From: Bryobacteraceae bacterium
GTDB taxonomy: Bacteria > Acidobacteriota > Terriglobia > Bryobacterales > Bryobacteraceae
Assembly: GCA_025929455.1 (NCBI GenBank)
Contig: JAICMB010000013.1
Coordinates: 1-17,119, forward strand
Direction: 5' to 3'
Length of the DNA: 17,119 bases
In this document: piece after piece, positions 1-7,642 of the stretch
Layout of the letters: every line of letters begins with the position of its first letter
Position numbering within the stretch: position 1 is the first letter of the stretch
Translations under genes and position numbers: made by a program
Notes under the pieces: model-generated
Databases searched by the model: none
What the model saw: only the letters and a program-made list of their open reading frames with translations
Told to the model about the DNA's origin: nothing

Positions 1-1113
1 GAAGGTGTCGAGCGTAATGGCTGCTACCAGCGCGTCGCGCATCGTGGGCACGCTGCCGAACAGATGCCAGGGCTCTACCGCAGTTGTATCGCGATGCCAG
101 GCGCCCCATTCATCGACGACGAGTTTCACCCGGTGCGCGCGATCGAACTCGCCCATGATGCCCCAGTGCTCGCTAATCAGGCTCTCCATGCGATTTGCTT
201 TCGCAAGCAATTCATATGCGTCGGTCGGCGTGAAATCGAGCGAATTTCCTTTACCTGTTGTGCCGCAGTAATAGTGCATCGCCCAACCCCACACGCGGTT
301 GACGAGTCGCGGATTTTTCCCGGCGAGCGTTCCGAAGAAGCCGCGCGTCCACTTGTAATCGGCGCCGTTGGGGCCGGACGCAATCAACGATAGCGGCTTT
401 CCGTAGGTCGGCACCCAAGCCGTGAATTTCCGGAACTCGAACGAGTATTCCTCCGGCGTCATTTCGCCGCCGCAACCCCAGCTCTCATTGCCTACGCCCC
501 AATACTGAACATTGAACGGCTCGGCGGCTCCGTTGGCCGCGCGGTTTTTGCCTTCCGTACTCGCCTCCGCGGGAGCATTGCAGTATTCGATCCACTGGTC
601 GAAATCGCGCGGCGTCAGCGAGCGGACGTCCGCCGCAAGATACGGCTCTGCGCGCACCAGCTTGCAGAAATGCAAAAACTCATCGGTGCCGAACGCGTTC
701 GGATCGTTTTTCGAGGGAGTCGTTTCGGGCAGGTTGCGCAACAGGCCGCTGCGCGACCAGAAATTGTTGCGTGTGGGCCGCGATGCACGAGGACCGATGC
801 CATCGCGCCAATCGTAGCTGTCGGCGAAACAGCCGCCGGGCCAGCGCATCACTGTGGGCGCGAGCGGCTGCATCGCGTCCACCAGGGCTTTGCGGATGCC
901 GCCGATGTTCGGGATGGACGACTTCTCGCCCACCCAGACCCCGTTGTAAATGACGCCGCCAATATGTTCGGTGAAGTGTCCGTGTTGCAAGGGGCTGATT
1001 TCGCCGATGGGCTCGTTGACGAAAACAGAGGCCGTCGCGTCCGCGGCACGCGCGCTGCGCGGGGCCGATAATGCTGCCGCGGGGATCAGAGACAGGAACT
1101 GCCTGCGCTGCAT
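1..1113 (-). CDS. GH51 alpha-L-arabinofuranosidase, Tat-exported (3' partial)
   Basis: This is the N-terminal 371 residues of a retaining alpha-L-arabinofuranosidase, which removes terminal arabinose from arabinan, arabinoxylan or arabinogalactan. The C-terminus lies beyond the left edge. Residues 3-7 (RRQFL) and the hydrophobic stretch ending in ARA near 23 form a twin-arginine signal, so the enzyme should be exported folded. Visible GH51 signatures are WPGGCFADSYDW (91-102), GNESWGCGG (208-216) with the likely acid/base Glu210, and VDEWG (333-337) with the likely nucleophile Glu335. The ATG at 1113 is supported by GGGAGGG seven bases upstream. The gene is divergent from a LacI-type regulator, with an operator palindrome 20 bp before the start, so sugar-relieved repression is inferred. 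The family call is firm; the exact polysaccharide is not known. Confidence 0.9.
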   Translation of the reverse strand, partial: MQRRQFLSLIPAAALSAPRSARAADATASVFVNEPIGEISPLQHGHFTEHIGGVIYNGVWVGEKSSIPNIGGIRKALVDAMQPLAPTVMRWPGGCFADSYDWRDGIGPRASRPTRNNFWSRSGLLRNLPETTPSKNDPNAFGTDEFLHFCKLVRAEPYLAADVRSLTPRDFDQWIEYCNAPAEASTEGKNRAANGAAEPFNVQYWGVGNESWGCGGEMTPEEYSFEFRKFTAWVPTYGKPLSLIASGPNGADYKWTRGFFGTLAGKNPRLVNRVWGWAMHYYCGTTGKGNSLDFTPTDAYELLAKANRMESLISEHWGIMGEFDRAHRVKLVVDEWGAWHRDTTAVEPWHLFGSVPTMRDALVAAITLDTF

Positions 1114-1120
1114 GGGAAGG

Positions 1121-1127
1121 CCCTCCC
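1121..1127 (-). promoter_or_regulatory. Ribosome binding site of the GH51 gene
   Basis: On the minus strand this reads GGGAGGG, seven bases before the ATG at 1113. It fixes that start and sits immediately downstream of the operator palindrome. Confidence 0.6.
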
Positions 1128-1133
1128 GGCCGT

Positions 1134-1149
1134 ATGTAAGAGCTTACAT
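1134..1149. promoter_or_regulatory. LacI-family operator palindrome
   Basis: ATGTAAG-AG-CTTACAT is a perfect 7-bp inverted repeat around two central bases. Its core differs by one central base from the classic LacI/CcpA-type operator TGTAAGCGCTTACA. It lies between the divergent arabinofuranosidase and lacI-type genes, 20 bp from the enzyme start and 60 bp from the preferred regulator start. It is the obvious binding site for the adjacent regulator, which could then control both genes. Binding is inferred. Confidence 0.75.
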
Positions 1150-1209
1150 CATTTTCGGTTTGCGCCGGTGTTATGCTTTCCTACAAGCGTGCCTGCGCCC
1201 TCCCCGTCC

Positions 1210-2238
1210 ATGAATCTCGAAGAAGTCGCCAAACGCGCCGGCGTTTCGACCGCGACCGTTTCTCGCGTTCTCAACAATATCGATGTCGTGAAGAACAGCA
1301 CGCGCGCGCGTGTGATGAAAGCCGTTGCGGAACTGAACTATCATCCCAACTTGCACGCGCGCACGCTTGCCGGAGGCAAGAGCGCCACCATCGGCATGAT
1401 CGCGTCGAATCTTGAAAACCCTTTCTTCTTTGACATCTTCCGCGCGCTCGAGCGGCAGGCGCATTTAAGCGACCGCGATGTCGTGGTGCTCAACACCGAT
1501 TACGATCCCGAGCGGCTGCGGCGCGGCCTGCGGCTGATGATCGGACGGCGCGTCGCCGGCGTAGCGGTGATCGTCTCGGAAATGGAGACCAGCGCCATCG
1601 ACGAGCTGATCCGTAGCCGCATTCCCGCGGTGTTTTACGATGTTGGCTCGCCCCGCCGGAACATCAGCACGATTCGCGTGAACTACCGGCGCAGCATGGA
1701 GCGGCTGGTGGAGTATCTGCACGACCTCGGGCACGAGCGTTTCGCCTATATCGGCCACCACGCGGCGCTCGCGCCCACCGGCGAGCGCGAGCAGGCGTTC
1801 CTAGAAACGGTGTCGCGCTACGCCGGAGCGCAATGGCGCACGATTACCGATCAGGACGGGCCTGTTGGAGGCCAGATGGCCGCGCGGGCGCTGTTCGAAT
1901 CGGATTTGCCGCCGACGGCGATCATTTGCGTAAACGATTTCATGGCGCTCGGAGTCTTGCGCGAAGTGCGCGATCGCGGGTTGCAGGTCCCGGGCGATGT
2001 GTCGGTGACCGGATTCGACAATATCCGGCTGTCGCAATTTTGTGATCCGCCGCTGACAACTGCGCACATTCCGCGCGACCGTATCGGCGAACTGGTCTTT
2101 GAAACGCTGGTGTTCGAAGTTCCGAAGGGTAAGGCGGATGCGCGCGAAATTCAGATTGAAGCGGAGTTGGTGCTGCGCGGATCGACGGGGCCGGCGCGAT
2201 CGAAAACGGGCTCGCCGACCCACGCGGTTTCGAAGTAG
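1210..2238 (+). CDS. LacI family transcriptional regulator
   Basis: A 342-residue sugar-responsive repressor of normal length for the family. Residues 3-22 (LEEVAKRAGVSTATVSRVLN) are the LacI helix-turn-helix, and residues 49-57 (HARTLAGGK) are the hinge with the minor-groove leucine at 53. From about 60 the periplasmic-binding-protein-like effector domain follows, with GMIASNLENPFF and, near the end, SVTGFDN. The ATG at 1210 starts right at the helix-turn-helix, so it is preferred over an in-frame GTG at 1168 that would add 14 unrelated residues. No good Shine-Dalgarno is visible; a TATGCT box at 1172-1177 would give a short leader. It is divergent from the GH51 gene with an operator between them, suggesting autoregulation and control of arabinoside use. 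The inducer is unknown. Confidence 0.93.
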   Translation: MNLEEVAKRAGVSTATVSRVLNNIDVVKNSTRARVMKAVAELNYHPNLHARTLAGGKSATIGMIASNLENPFFFDIFRALERQAHLSDRDVVVLNTDYDPERLRRGLRLMIGRRVAGVAVIVSEMETSAIDELIRSRIPAVFYDVGSPRRNISTIRVNYRRSMERLVEYLHDLGHERFAYIGHHAALAPTGEREQAFLETVSRYAGAQWRTITDQDGPVGGQMAARALFESDLPPTAIICVNDFMALGVLREVRDRGLQVPGDVSVTGFDNIRLSQFCDPPLTTAHIPRDRIGELVFETLVFEVPKGKADAREIQIEAELVLRGSTGPARSKTGSPTHAVSK

Positions 2239-2242
2239 TGAA

Positions 2243-2935
2243 CTAGCGGCGGACGGTGCGGCGGCGCAACAGCGCTAGTGCACCTAGGCCCGCGGCGAGC
2301 AGCGCGACACTGGCGGGTTCTGGGCTATCCGCCATCGTCCGCAGATCGTCAATCGCGAACGCATCGTTCGTGCCCGCGCCAGGACCTACCTGTATAGAGA
2401 CGATATCAGCGCCGGAATCGATGAATCCCGCGAAGATGCCCGGCAGCGGGTTGGCGCCCGGCGCCGGGAAATTACCGCCGCTGTAACCGGTCGGCAGGAT
2501 TTTGTTCTGCGCGAGCGTGAGCGTTTGCGTGCCGCCGCCGGTTAGCGTTGCGACAATGGGATAGCTCGCCAGCGGAACGGTGTCCGAGAAGAACAGTTGC
2601 ACGCCGCTTTGCGGTGTTGAGAACGTGGCAATGATGCCCGCCGCTGACGCCGCGGAGCCTTTGGCCGTGCTGCCGGTCAGCACGCCATTGCCAGAACTCG
2701 GCCCGTAGCCAAAACCGAACGGAAACACGTTGATGACCGGCAAAGCGCCGTCCGACTGCGAAAACGTCACACCCGGAACCTGCATTCCAATCGGGGCGCC
2801 CTTCGCGAAGCCCTCAAAATCCGTGATCAATCCTCCGGTGATGACAGGCGTGTACGACGTAAACGGTGTGGCGATTGCCAAGCTCGCGGCTGCGAACAAG
2901 CACACGGCGCACGTAGCGGCCCTCTTCAGCGACAC
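2243..2935 (-). CDS. PEP-CTERM sorting domain protein
   Basis: A 230-residue secreted protein. It has a Sec signal at residues 1-22 (positive start, then AVCLFAAASLAIA), a Gly/Ser/Thr-rich beta-type body, and a C-terminal sorting tag: SPEPAS at 204-209, a hydrophobic helix 208-223 and a basic end RRRTVRR. Such tags are recognised by exosortase, which must be encoded elsewhere. The start is a GTG at 2935, fixed by AAGGAGG four bases upstream; an ATG two bases upstream is out of frame and stops at once. It converges on lacI with only 4 bp between the stop codons and lies 142 bp downstream of the TonB receptor gene. The body shows no enzyme motif that I recognise; the function is probably extracellular or envelope-associated. 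Confidence 0.85.
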   Translation of the reverse strand: MSLKRAATCAVCLFAAASLAIATPFTSYTPVITGGLITDFEGFAKGAPIGMQVPGVTFSQSDGALPVINVFPFGFGYGPSSGNGVLTGSTAKGSAASAAGIIATFSTPQSGVQLFFSDTVPLASYPIVATLTGGGTQTLTLAQNKILPTGYSGGNFPAPGANPLPGIFAGFIDSGADIVSIQVGPGAGTNDAFAIDDLRTMADSPEPASVALLAAGLGALALLRRRTVRR

Positions 2936-2939
2936 ATCT

Positions 2940-2946
2940 CCTCCTT
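2940..2946 (-). promoter_or_regulatory. Strong ribosome binding site deciding a GTG start
   Basis: AAGGAGG on the minus strand, four bases before the GTG at 2935. It is the strongest Shine-Dalgarno seen in the window and it selects the GTG rather than the nearby out-of-frame ATG. Confidence 0.7.
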
Positions 2947-3077
2947 GAATACCTGTGCCGATTGTAGGTGCGCGTCTGCAACAGAGTCAACCGGGGAGCA
3001 GAAATGCCGTCCCATACGTACTGAACGGTTCTGCAGCGCTCGCGGCTACTGTGTAATCCGGCGCATACACCGGACGC

Positions 3078-6000
3078 TCAGAACGTGAGCCGGAGGCCCA
3101 GTTGTGTCTGCCTCATCGCACGCGCCGTGCGAATGGTTCCGAACGCTGACGAGTTCATGTTTGTGTTCGGGCCGCCGAGATTGACGATGTTAAACGCGTT
3201 CGTAAACTCGGCGCGTGCCTGCAGGGTCATGCGCTCACGGATCCGGAAGTCGCGGAAGAGCGCGACATCGGCGTTCTTCAGTCCCGGATTATCGAGAATA
3301 TTTCGGCCGGAGTTGCCGTCAGTGCCGATCGCGGGCACAGCGAACGCGTCTGTATTGAACCACATGTCCGTCACATCGGAGCGCGAGCGGTTCGGATCAA
3401 GCCTGGGATTACCGGCCAGGTTCCCCCGGTCATTGTTGTTCCCGTCCAGGTTGCGGTCCGTGCCCGTCGTTACCGTAAACGGATCGCCGCTGCGCAGGCT
3501 AACGATGCCCGACACCACCCAGTCGTTCAGAATCCAGCCCACGAACGATCTGCGATTGAAGTAATTCGTCTGCCAGACCAGCGATGCCACCATGTTGTGC
3601 CGGCGATCTCCGTCCGTGCGGCCGCGCTCCAGGGCCAGATTGTTGAAGTCCTCCGCACCGCCGCTGGTAGTGTCGTTCTGTAATTGCGCGCCGTCCAGAC
3701 TCTTGCTGTATGTATAGAACGCTTTCAATTGGAAATGGTGCGACAGGCGTTTGTCCACCGTAATCTGCAGGCCGTGATACGCGTTGCTCATGATCGAATT
3801 CAGGACTCCGATAACGGCGAGTTCGCCCGGCAGAATCGGGCGGCGGTCATTCACGTTGCCCGTCGTCGCACCGGGCCGGTAGATTGGATAGTTCGCATCG
3901 ACGGTGAATGGCAGCTTCCGCGACAGAGAGCCGACGTACGCTGCCTCGACACTCAGATCGTGACGGAGTTGCTGCTGCACCGAGAAATTCATCTGGTACG
4001 TGTAAGGCCACTTGAAATCGAGGCTCGGACCGGCGATGGAGGCCGGCAAAATGAACCGCGGCGCTTCCGGAGTGAACGAGTACGGGAAGGGCGCGACCCC
4101 GCCGGGCAAGAGACCGTAAGGATCGGTGAGCGACTTGACGTTATTGAAGCGTTGGCGGATTGTAAAGGGCTGGTTGTCCGCCGTCGAGTTCCACTCGTTG
4201 CCGGAGATCGAGCCATAGAACATGCCGAACGCGGCACGAACAGCGGTTTTGCCGCTGCCGGTGGGATCCCAGGCCATGCCGATGCGTGGCGCGAAATTGT
4301 TCTTGTCCGCGTCGATAATGCCACGCCCGATATCCGGATCACCCGGAAACAGCAGACCCGGCAGTGCTGTGGGCACCACCGTGGATTGTGCACCCTGAAC
4401 AAACGTCAGTTTCCGGTTGTGCGGGTCCGTCATCGGCGTCTGCAGGTCGTAACGGAGTCCTAGATTCAGCGTGAAGCGCGGGTGGATGCGCCAGTCGTCC
4501 TGAATAAAAAGTCCGGAGTACCAGGTGTTGTCGATTTTCGTGACGGGTGCGTCCTGGTTCATCGTTTTCGGCAGTCCGAGCAAGAAGTCGGAGAGCGCAT
4601 TTCCGCTGACGGTTCCATCGAACGAAAACACGCCGTAATTGTTCAGCGTAGTGTCATGGATAAACTTTTCGAGCGAGAAGTCGCCGCCCATTTTCCACGA
4701 ATGCCGTCCGCGATTGGTCGTGAGCATTTCACGAACGCCGTAGTAGTTGCTGCCCGCTGACGGTCCTGCAATGCCCTGGCCGAGTGTGAAGTACCCGGAG
4801 ACGGCGATTTGCGGCAACGACGGCGGGCCCTGAATCCGATATTGCGAACCGAAATCGGCGAGCGACTGTTCCGGCAGATTGAGGCGCCCGCCGAAATTGC
4901 GAACATAAGTCACTCGGAACTGGTTCACGGTGGAGGGCGTCATTGTCCAGGTGTCGCTCAGGTTGAAATTCTGTTGTTTCCAACTGAACTGCCGCTGCGA
5001 CCAGATCAGATTGCCCGCTAGCGACTCCAGTTGTTTGCCCTTGTAGAGGAAATAGCTGCCCGTAAGCATGTGCGATTGCGTGAGCGAATGGTCAACCTTT
5101 ACTTCAAACTCGTCGTTGTCGTACGGCGTGCCCTGCGTAACCTGGTAGAAGTTGCCCGGCAGATTGGGCAATGGAATGACTTTATTCAAGATGTTGAGGG
5201 CCGTTGGATCGAAGCGCTCGACGGGAACAATGCCACCCGGAAACGGCTTTCCCGTGAGAGGATCGACCGGCTTCTTTTTCGATGCCGAAAAGTCACCCTC
5301 ACGCTCGAGAGCGGTGGGCACGATGGCCGAGTTCTTAAACACCTGCGACCGCTGCCGCAGGCCGCTGTAGGTTCCAAAAATAAACGTGCGGTTGTGTACG
5401 ATGGGTCCGCCTGCCGAGCCGCCGAACTGGTTACGCCGCAGCGGGGGTTTGCTCAGCGCGCCCCACGTATTCGCGTTGAGCACGTCGTTTCGAAAGAACT
5501 CAAACAGCGAACCGTGAAGTTCGTTGGTGCCCGACTTCGTCACTACGTCGATAACGCCGCCCGCGAAGCGGCCAAACTCGGCGCTGTAGCTGTTCGTTAT
5601 GACGCGGAACTCCTGAACGGCATCGGGATTGGGAACGGGATTTCCGGTGTTGCGCAAACCAGTCGTGTTGTTGCCGCCGTCGAGAAAGTAATTGACCGTG
5701 CCGGCGCCGCCGTAGGAACTGCCGTTGATCATGGCGTGTTGCTCGGGAAAACCGAAAGCGTTGACGTTGTCGGAATTCTCCACGCCCGGCGTCAAGTCCA
5801 GTAGCGAATAGACATCGCGATTCACCAAAGGCAGGTTTTCGATTTCGGTCGTGTTGACCGTACGCCCGATACTGGCGTTCGACGTGTTGACCAGCGGAGC
5901 GTCGGCCGTAACCGAGACCGTTTCGGCGAGTGTTCCCAGCTCCAGCACTGCATCTACGCGCGCGCTGCGGCTGACGTCGAGAACGATCCCGGTCTGCTCG

Positions 6001-6278
6001 AATTTCTTAAAGCCGCTGACCGAGATGTCGACGCGGTAGGCGCCCGTGGGCAGCAGGGGAACCGTATAGTGCCCGGCGCTATCGGTCGTGGTGCTGCGCG
6101 ACAGGTTGGTTTCGATATTCGTCACGACGACGGGAGCGTTGGGCACAACGGCGCCTGTGTTATCCGTCACCGTGCCGGAGATAGTCGCAGTCGTCACCTG
6201 CGCGTGCGCCGTGCCTGCCGCAAGTGCAAACGCAGCGATGGTAAACAGCAAAGTCTTTCGAATCGGCATGAGGTTCAT
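3078..6278 (-). CDS. TonB-dependent receptor, Oar-like, with carboxypeptidase-regulatory domain
   Basis: A 1066-residue outer-membrane receptor. Residues 1-27 are a Sec signal (cleavage after AHA). Residues about 29-112 are a carboxypeptidase-regulatory-like beta-sandwich (ATISGTVTDNTGAVVPNAPV, then DSAGHYTVPLLPTGAYRVDI). About 120-240 is the plug, and the rest is the beta barrel with aromatic-rich strands, ending in QLGLRLTF with a terminal Phe as in barrel proteins. This architecture is expanded in Acidobacteria and takes up large or scarce nutrients using TonB energy. The frame stays open to 6479, but that extension overlaps the oxidoreductase gene; the ATG at 6278 begins the signal peptide and is chosen. 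It lies 56 bp after the Gfo/Idh/MocA gene on the same strand, so it is probably co-transcribed. No SusD-like partner is present. The substrate cannot be told. Confidence 0.9.
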   Translation of the reverse strand: MNLMPIRKTLLFTIAAFALAAGTAHAQVTTATISGTVTDNTGAVVPNAPVVVTNIETNLSRSTTTDSAGHYTVPLLPTGAYRVDISVSGFKKFEQTGIVLDVSRSARVDAVLELGTLAETVSVTADAPLVNTSNASIGRTVNTTEIENLPLVNRDVYSLLDLTPGVENSDNVNAFGFPEQHAMINGSSYGGAGTVNYFLDGGNNTTGLRNTGNPVPNPDAVQEFRVITNSYSAEFGRFAGGVIDVVTKSGTNELHGSLFEFFRNDVLNANTWGALSKPPLRRNQFGGSAGGPIVHNRTFIFGTYSGLRQRSQVFKNSAIVPTALEREGDFSASKKKPVDPLTGKPFPGGIVPVERFDPTALNILNKVIPLPNLPGNFYQVTQGTPYDNDEFEVKVDHSLTQSHMLTGSYFLYKGKQLESLAGNLIWSQRQFSWKQQNFNLSDTWTMTPSTVNQFRVTYVRNFGGRLNLPEQSLADFGSQYRIQGPPSLPQIAVSGYFTLGQGIAGPSAGSNYYGVREMLTTNRGRHSWKMGGDFSLEKFIHDTTLNNYGVFSFDGTVSGNALSDFLLGLPKTMNQDAPVTKIDNTWYSGLFIQDDWRIHPRFTLNLGLRYDLQTPMTDPHNRKLTFVQGAQSTVVPTALPGLLFPGDPDIGRGIIDADKNNFAPRIGMAWDPTGSGKTAVRAAFGMFYGSISGNEWNSTADNQPFTIRQRFNNVKSLTDPYGLLPGGVAPFPYSFTPEAPRFILPASIAGPSLDFKWPYTYQMNFSVQQQLRHDLSVEAAYVGSLSRKLPFTVDANYPIYRPGATTGNVNDRRPILPGELAVIGVLNSIMSNAYHGLQITVDKRLSHHFQLKAFYTYSKSLDGAQLQNDTTSGGAEDFNNLALERGRTDGDRRHNMVASLVWQTNYFNRRSFVGWILNDWVVSGIVSLRSGDPFTVTTGTDRNLDGNNNDRGNLAGNPRLDPNRSRSDVTDMWFNTDAFAVPAIGTDGNSGRNILDNPGLKNADVALFRDFRIRERMTLQARAEFTNAFNIVNLGGPNTNMNSSAFGTIRTARAMRQTQLGLRLTF

Positions 6279-6334
6279 CCCTGTATTCCCCTCGTTAGAT
6301 TTTTTGTGAATACTGCCGCCTGTGCTAGGGACGG

Positions 6335-7642
6335 CTAAACAACCTTGATCTCTTGTGTGTCCGGGTCGAGCGAGGCGCGCCGTCCGGTATGTAACGCTGT
6401 GATTGCCATGCACAACGCGACGGCGTGGTTGTAGCCCGCCTCGATATCGGCTACCGGAGCTTTCCTGCTCCGCACGCATTGCATCCAGTTGCTCAGGTGC
6501 GCGACAACTGCTGGATCGGCGCGGGGTACGTGTGTGTCCCGCGGGACGGGCGTAAAAAGCTGCTGCTCCGTGATCTTGCTCGCTGCCATATGCGCCGCCG
6601 CTGCGTTTTTCGCGCTGAGCCCGCCTTCCCCCGTCACACGGCCGGTCTCGACATCGAGTGCGCCGCCGACCGAGTAGTAGTAATCGGAGGACCCCTCCGC
6701 GGAGTTGTCCATGCGCCCTGAAAAGACGACTTGGAAACCCTTGGCCGGATTATCGAGCGGGCCGTAATCGAAAATCACCGAAACGGTGTCCGGGTTCACG
6801 CGCCCATCCCGCCATTGATAAATGCCGCCGCTCGCCACCGCGCTGCGCGGATGCGGCATACCCGTGATGAAATGCACCGCGTCGATCGGATGCACCATCC
6901 ACTGGTCGAGGATCCCCGATGAATACGGCCAATAGAGCCGGAATTCAAAATAATGATGCGCGTTGAACGGCTCGTCTGTGCGATCCATGCGGAACCGCGC
7001 CCAGTCCGTATCCTCCGGCCGCAGCGCCTGGACAAGCGACGGCCGCCGCCACCGCGTAGGTTGATTGACGTTGTACGTCAGCCGAGCCATCACTACCTCG
7101 CCGAACGCGCCAGACTGTACGTACTCACGCGCTTTGATCACGGGCACCGAACTCCGCCGCTGCGTGCCGATCTGCACCACGCGCCGTGTCTCGTTCACCG
7201 CTTTCCGCAACGCGACGATATCGCGCATCCTGTTCGCCAGCGGCTTCTCGATATAGGCATCGCATCCGGCGCGCACCGCCTCCACGCCGTGTGGCGCGTG
7301 CTGAAAATCGGCTGTGGAAATGATGACCGCGTCGATATCTTTGCGCGCATACAACTCGTCGTTATTCCGCGCGCTCGCTACCGGATTGCCCATCAAACTC
7401 GCGATCTTCGCCACACCCTCGTCGCGGCGCCGGTTCCAAATGTCGGAAACAGCGACAATCTCGAAGTTGTTCTCTTCGGCCACGGCGTGGAAGGCGGGCA
7501 TATGCGCCGCCTGAAAACGGTCGGAGAAACCCACCACTCCCACGCGAACGCGATCGTTCGCGCCAAGCACCCGCCGGTAGCTGAGCGCGGTCAGACCGGC
7601 GGCCGATCCGCGCTGCAAAAATTCTCTTCGGCTCGATATCAT
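6335..7642 (-). CDS. Tat-exported Gfo/Idh/MocA family oxidoreductase
   Basis: A 435-residue NAD(P)-dependent sugar or polyol oxidoreductase family member. The N-terminus (RREFLQRGSAAGLTAL, residues 5-20) is a twin-arginine signal, so it should reach the periplasm with its cofactor bound, as known for glucose-fructose oxidoreductase. Family marks are the Rossmann start at 32-44, AVSDIW (64-69), the EKP motif at 132-134, and WMVHPIDAVHF (248-258), which matches the catalytic Asp/His region. The dinucleotide loop is unusual: the expected GxGxxG reads GFSDRF (38-43), lacking its second and third glycines. The start ATG overlaps the amidohydrolase stop (ATGA), implying translational coupling. The substrate is unknown; a sugar derivative imported with its neighbours is plausible. 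Confidence 0.88.
   Translation of the reverse strand: MISSRREFLQRGSAAGLTALSYRRVLGANDRVRVGVVGFSDRFQAAHMPAFHAVAEENNFEIVAVSDIWNRRRDEGVAKIASLMGNPVASARNNDELYARKDIDAVIISTADFQHAPHGVEAVRAGCDAYIEKPLANRMRDIVALRKAVNETRRVVQIGTQRRSSVPVIKAREYVQSGAFGEVVMARLTYNVNQPTRWRRPSLVQALRPEDTDWARFRMDRTDEPFNAHHYFEFRLYWPYSSGILDQWMVHPIDAVHFITGMPHPRSAVASGGIYQWRDGRVNPDTVSVIFDYGPLDNPAKGFQVVFSGRMDNSAEGSSDYYYSVGGALDVETGRVTGEGGLSAKNAAAAHMAASKITEQQLFTPVPRDTHVPRADPAVVAHLSNWMQCVRSRKAPVADIEAGYNHAVALCMAITALHTGRRASLDPDTQEIKVV

Noticed and set aside
3057..3074. Hairpin TCCGG-N8-CCGGA just after the TonB receptor stop, as a terminator
   Set aside because: The stem is only 5 bp with an 8-base loop and no T-run follows, so it is too weak to call.
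3078..6278. SusC-type receptor of a Bacteroidetes-style polysaccharide utilisation locus
   Set aside because: No SusD-like lipoprotein is adjacent, and the organism signals point to Acidobacteria, where Oar-like receptors with this N-terminal domain are common.
6279..6479. 67-codon N-terminal extension of the TonB receptor
   Set aside because: It overlaps the oxidoreductase gene, has no homologous look, and the signal peptide begins at the ATG at 6278.
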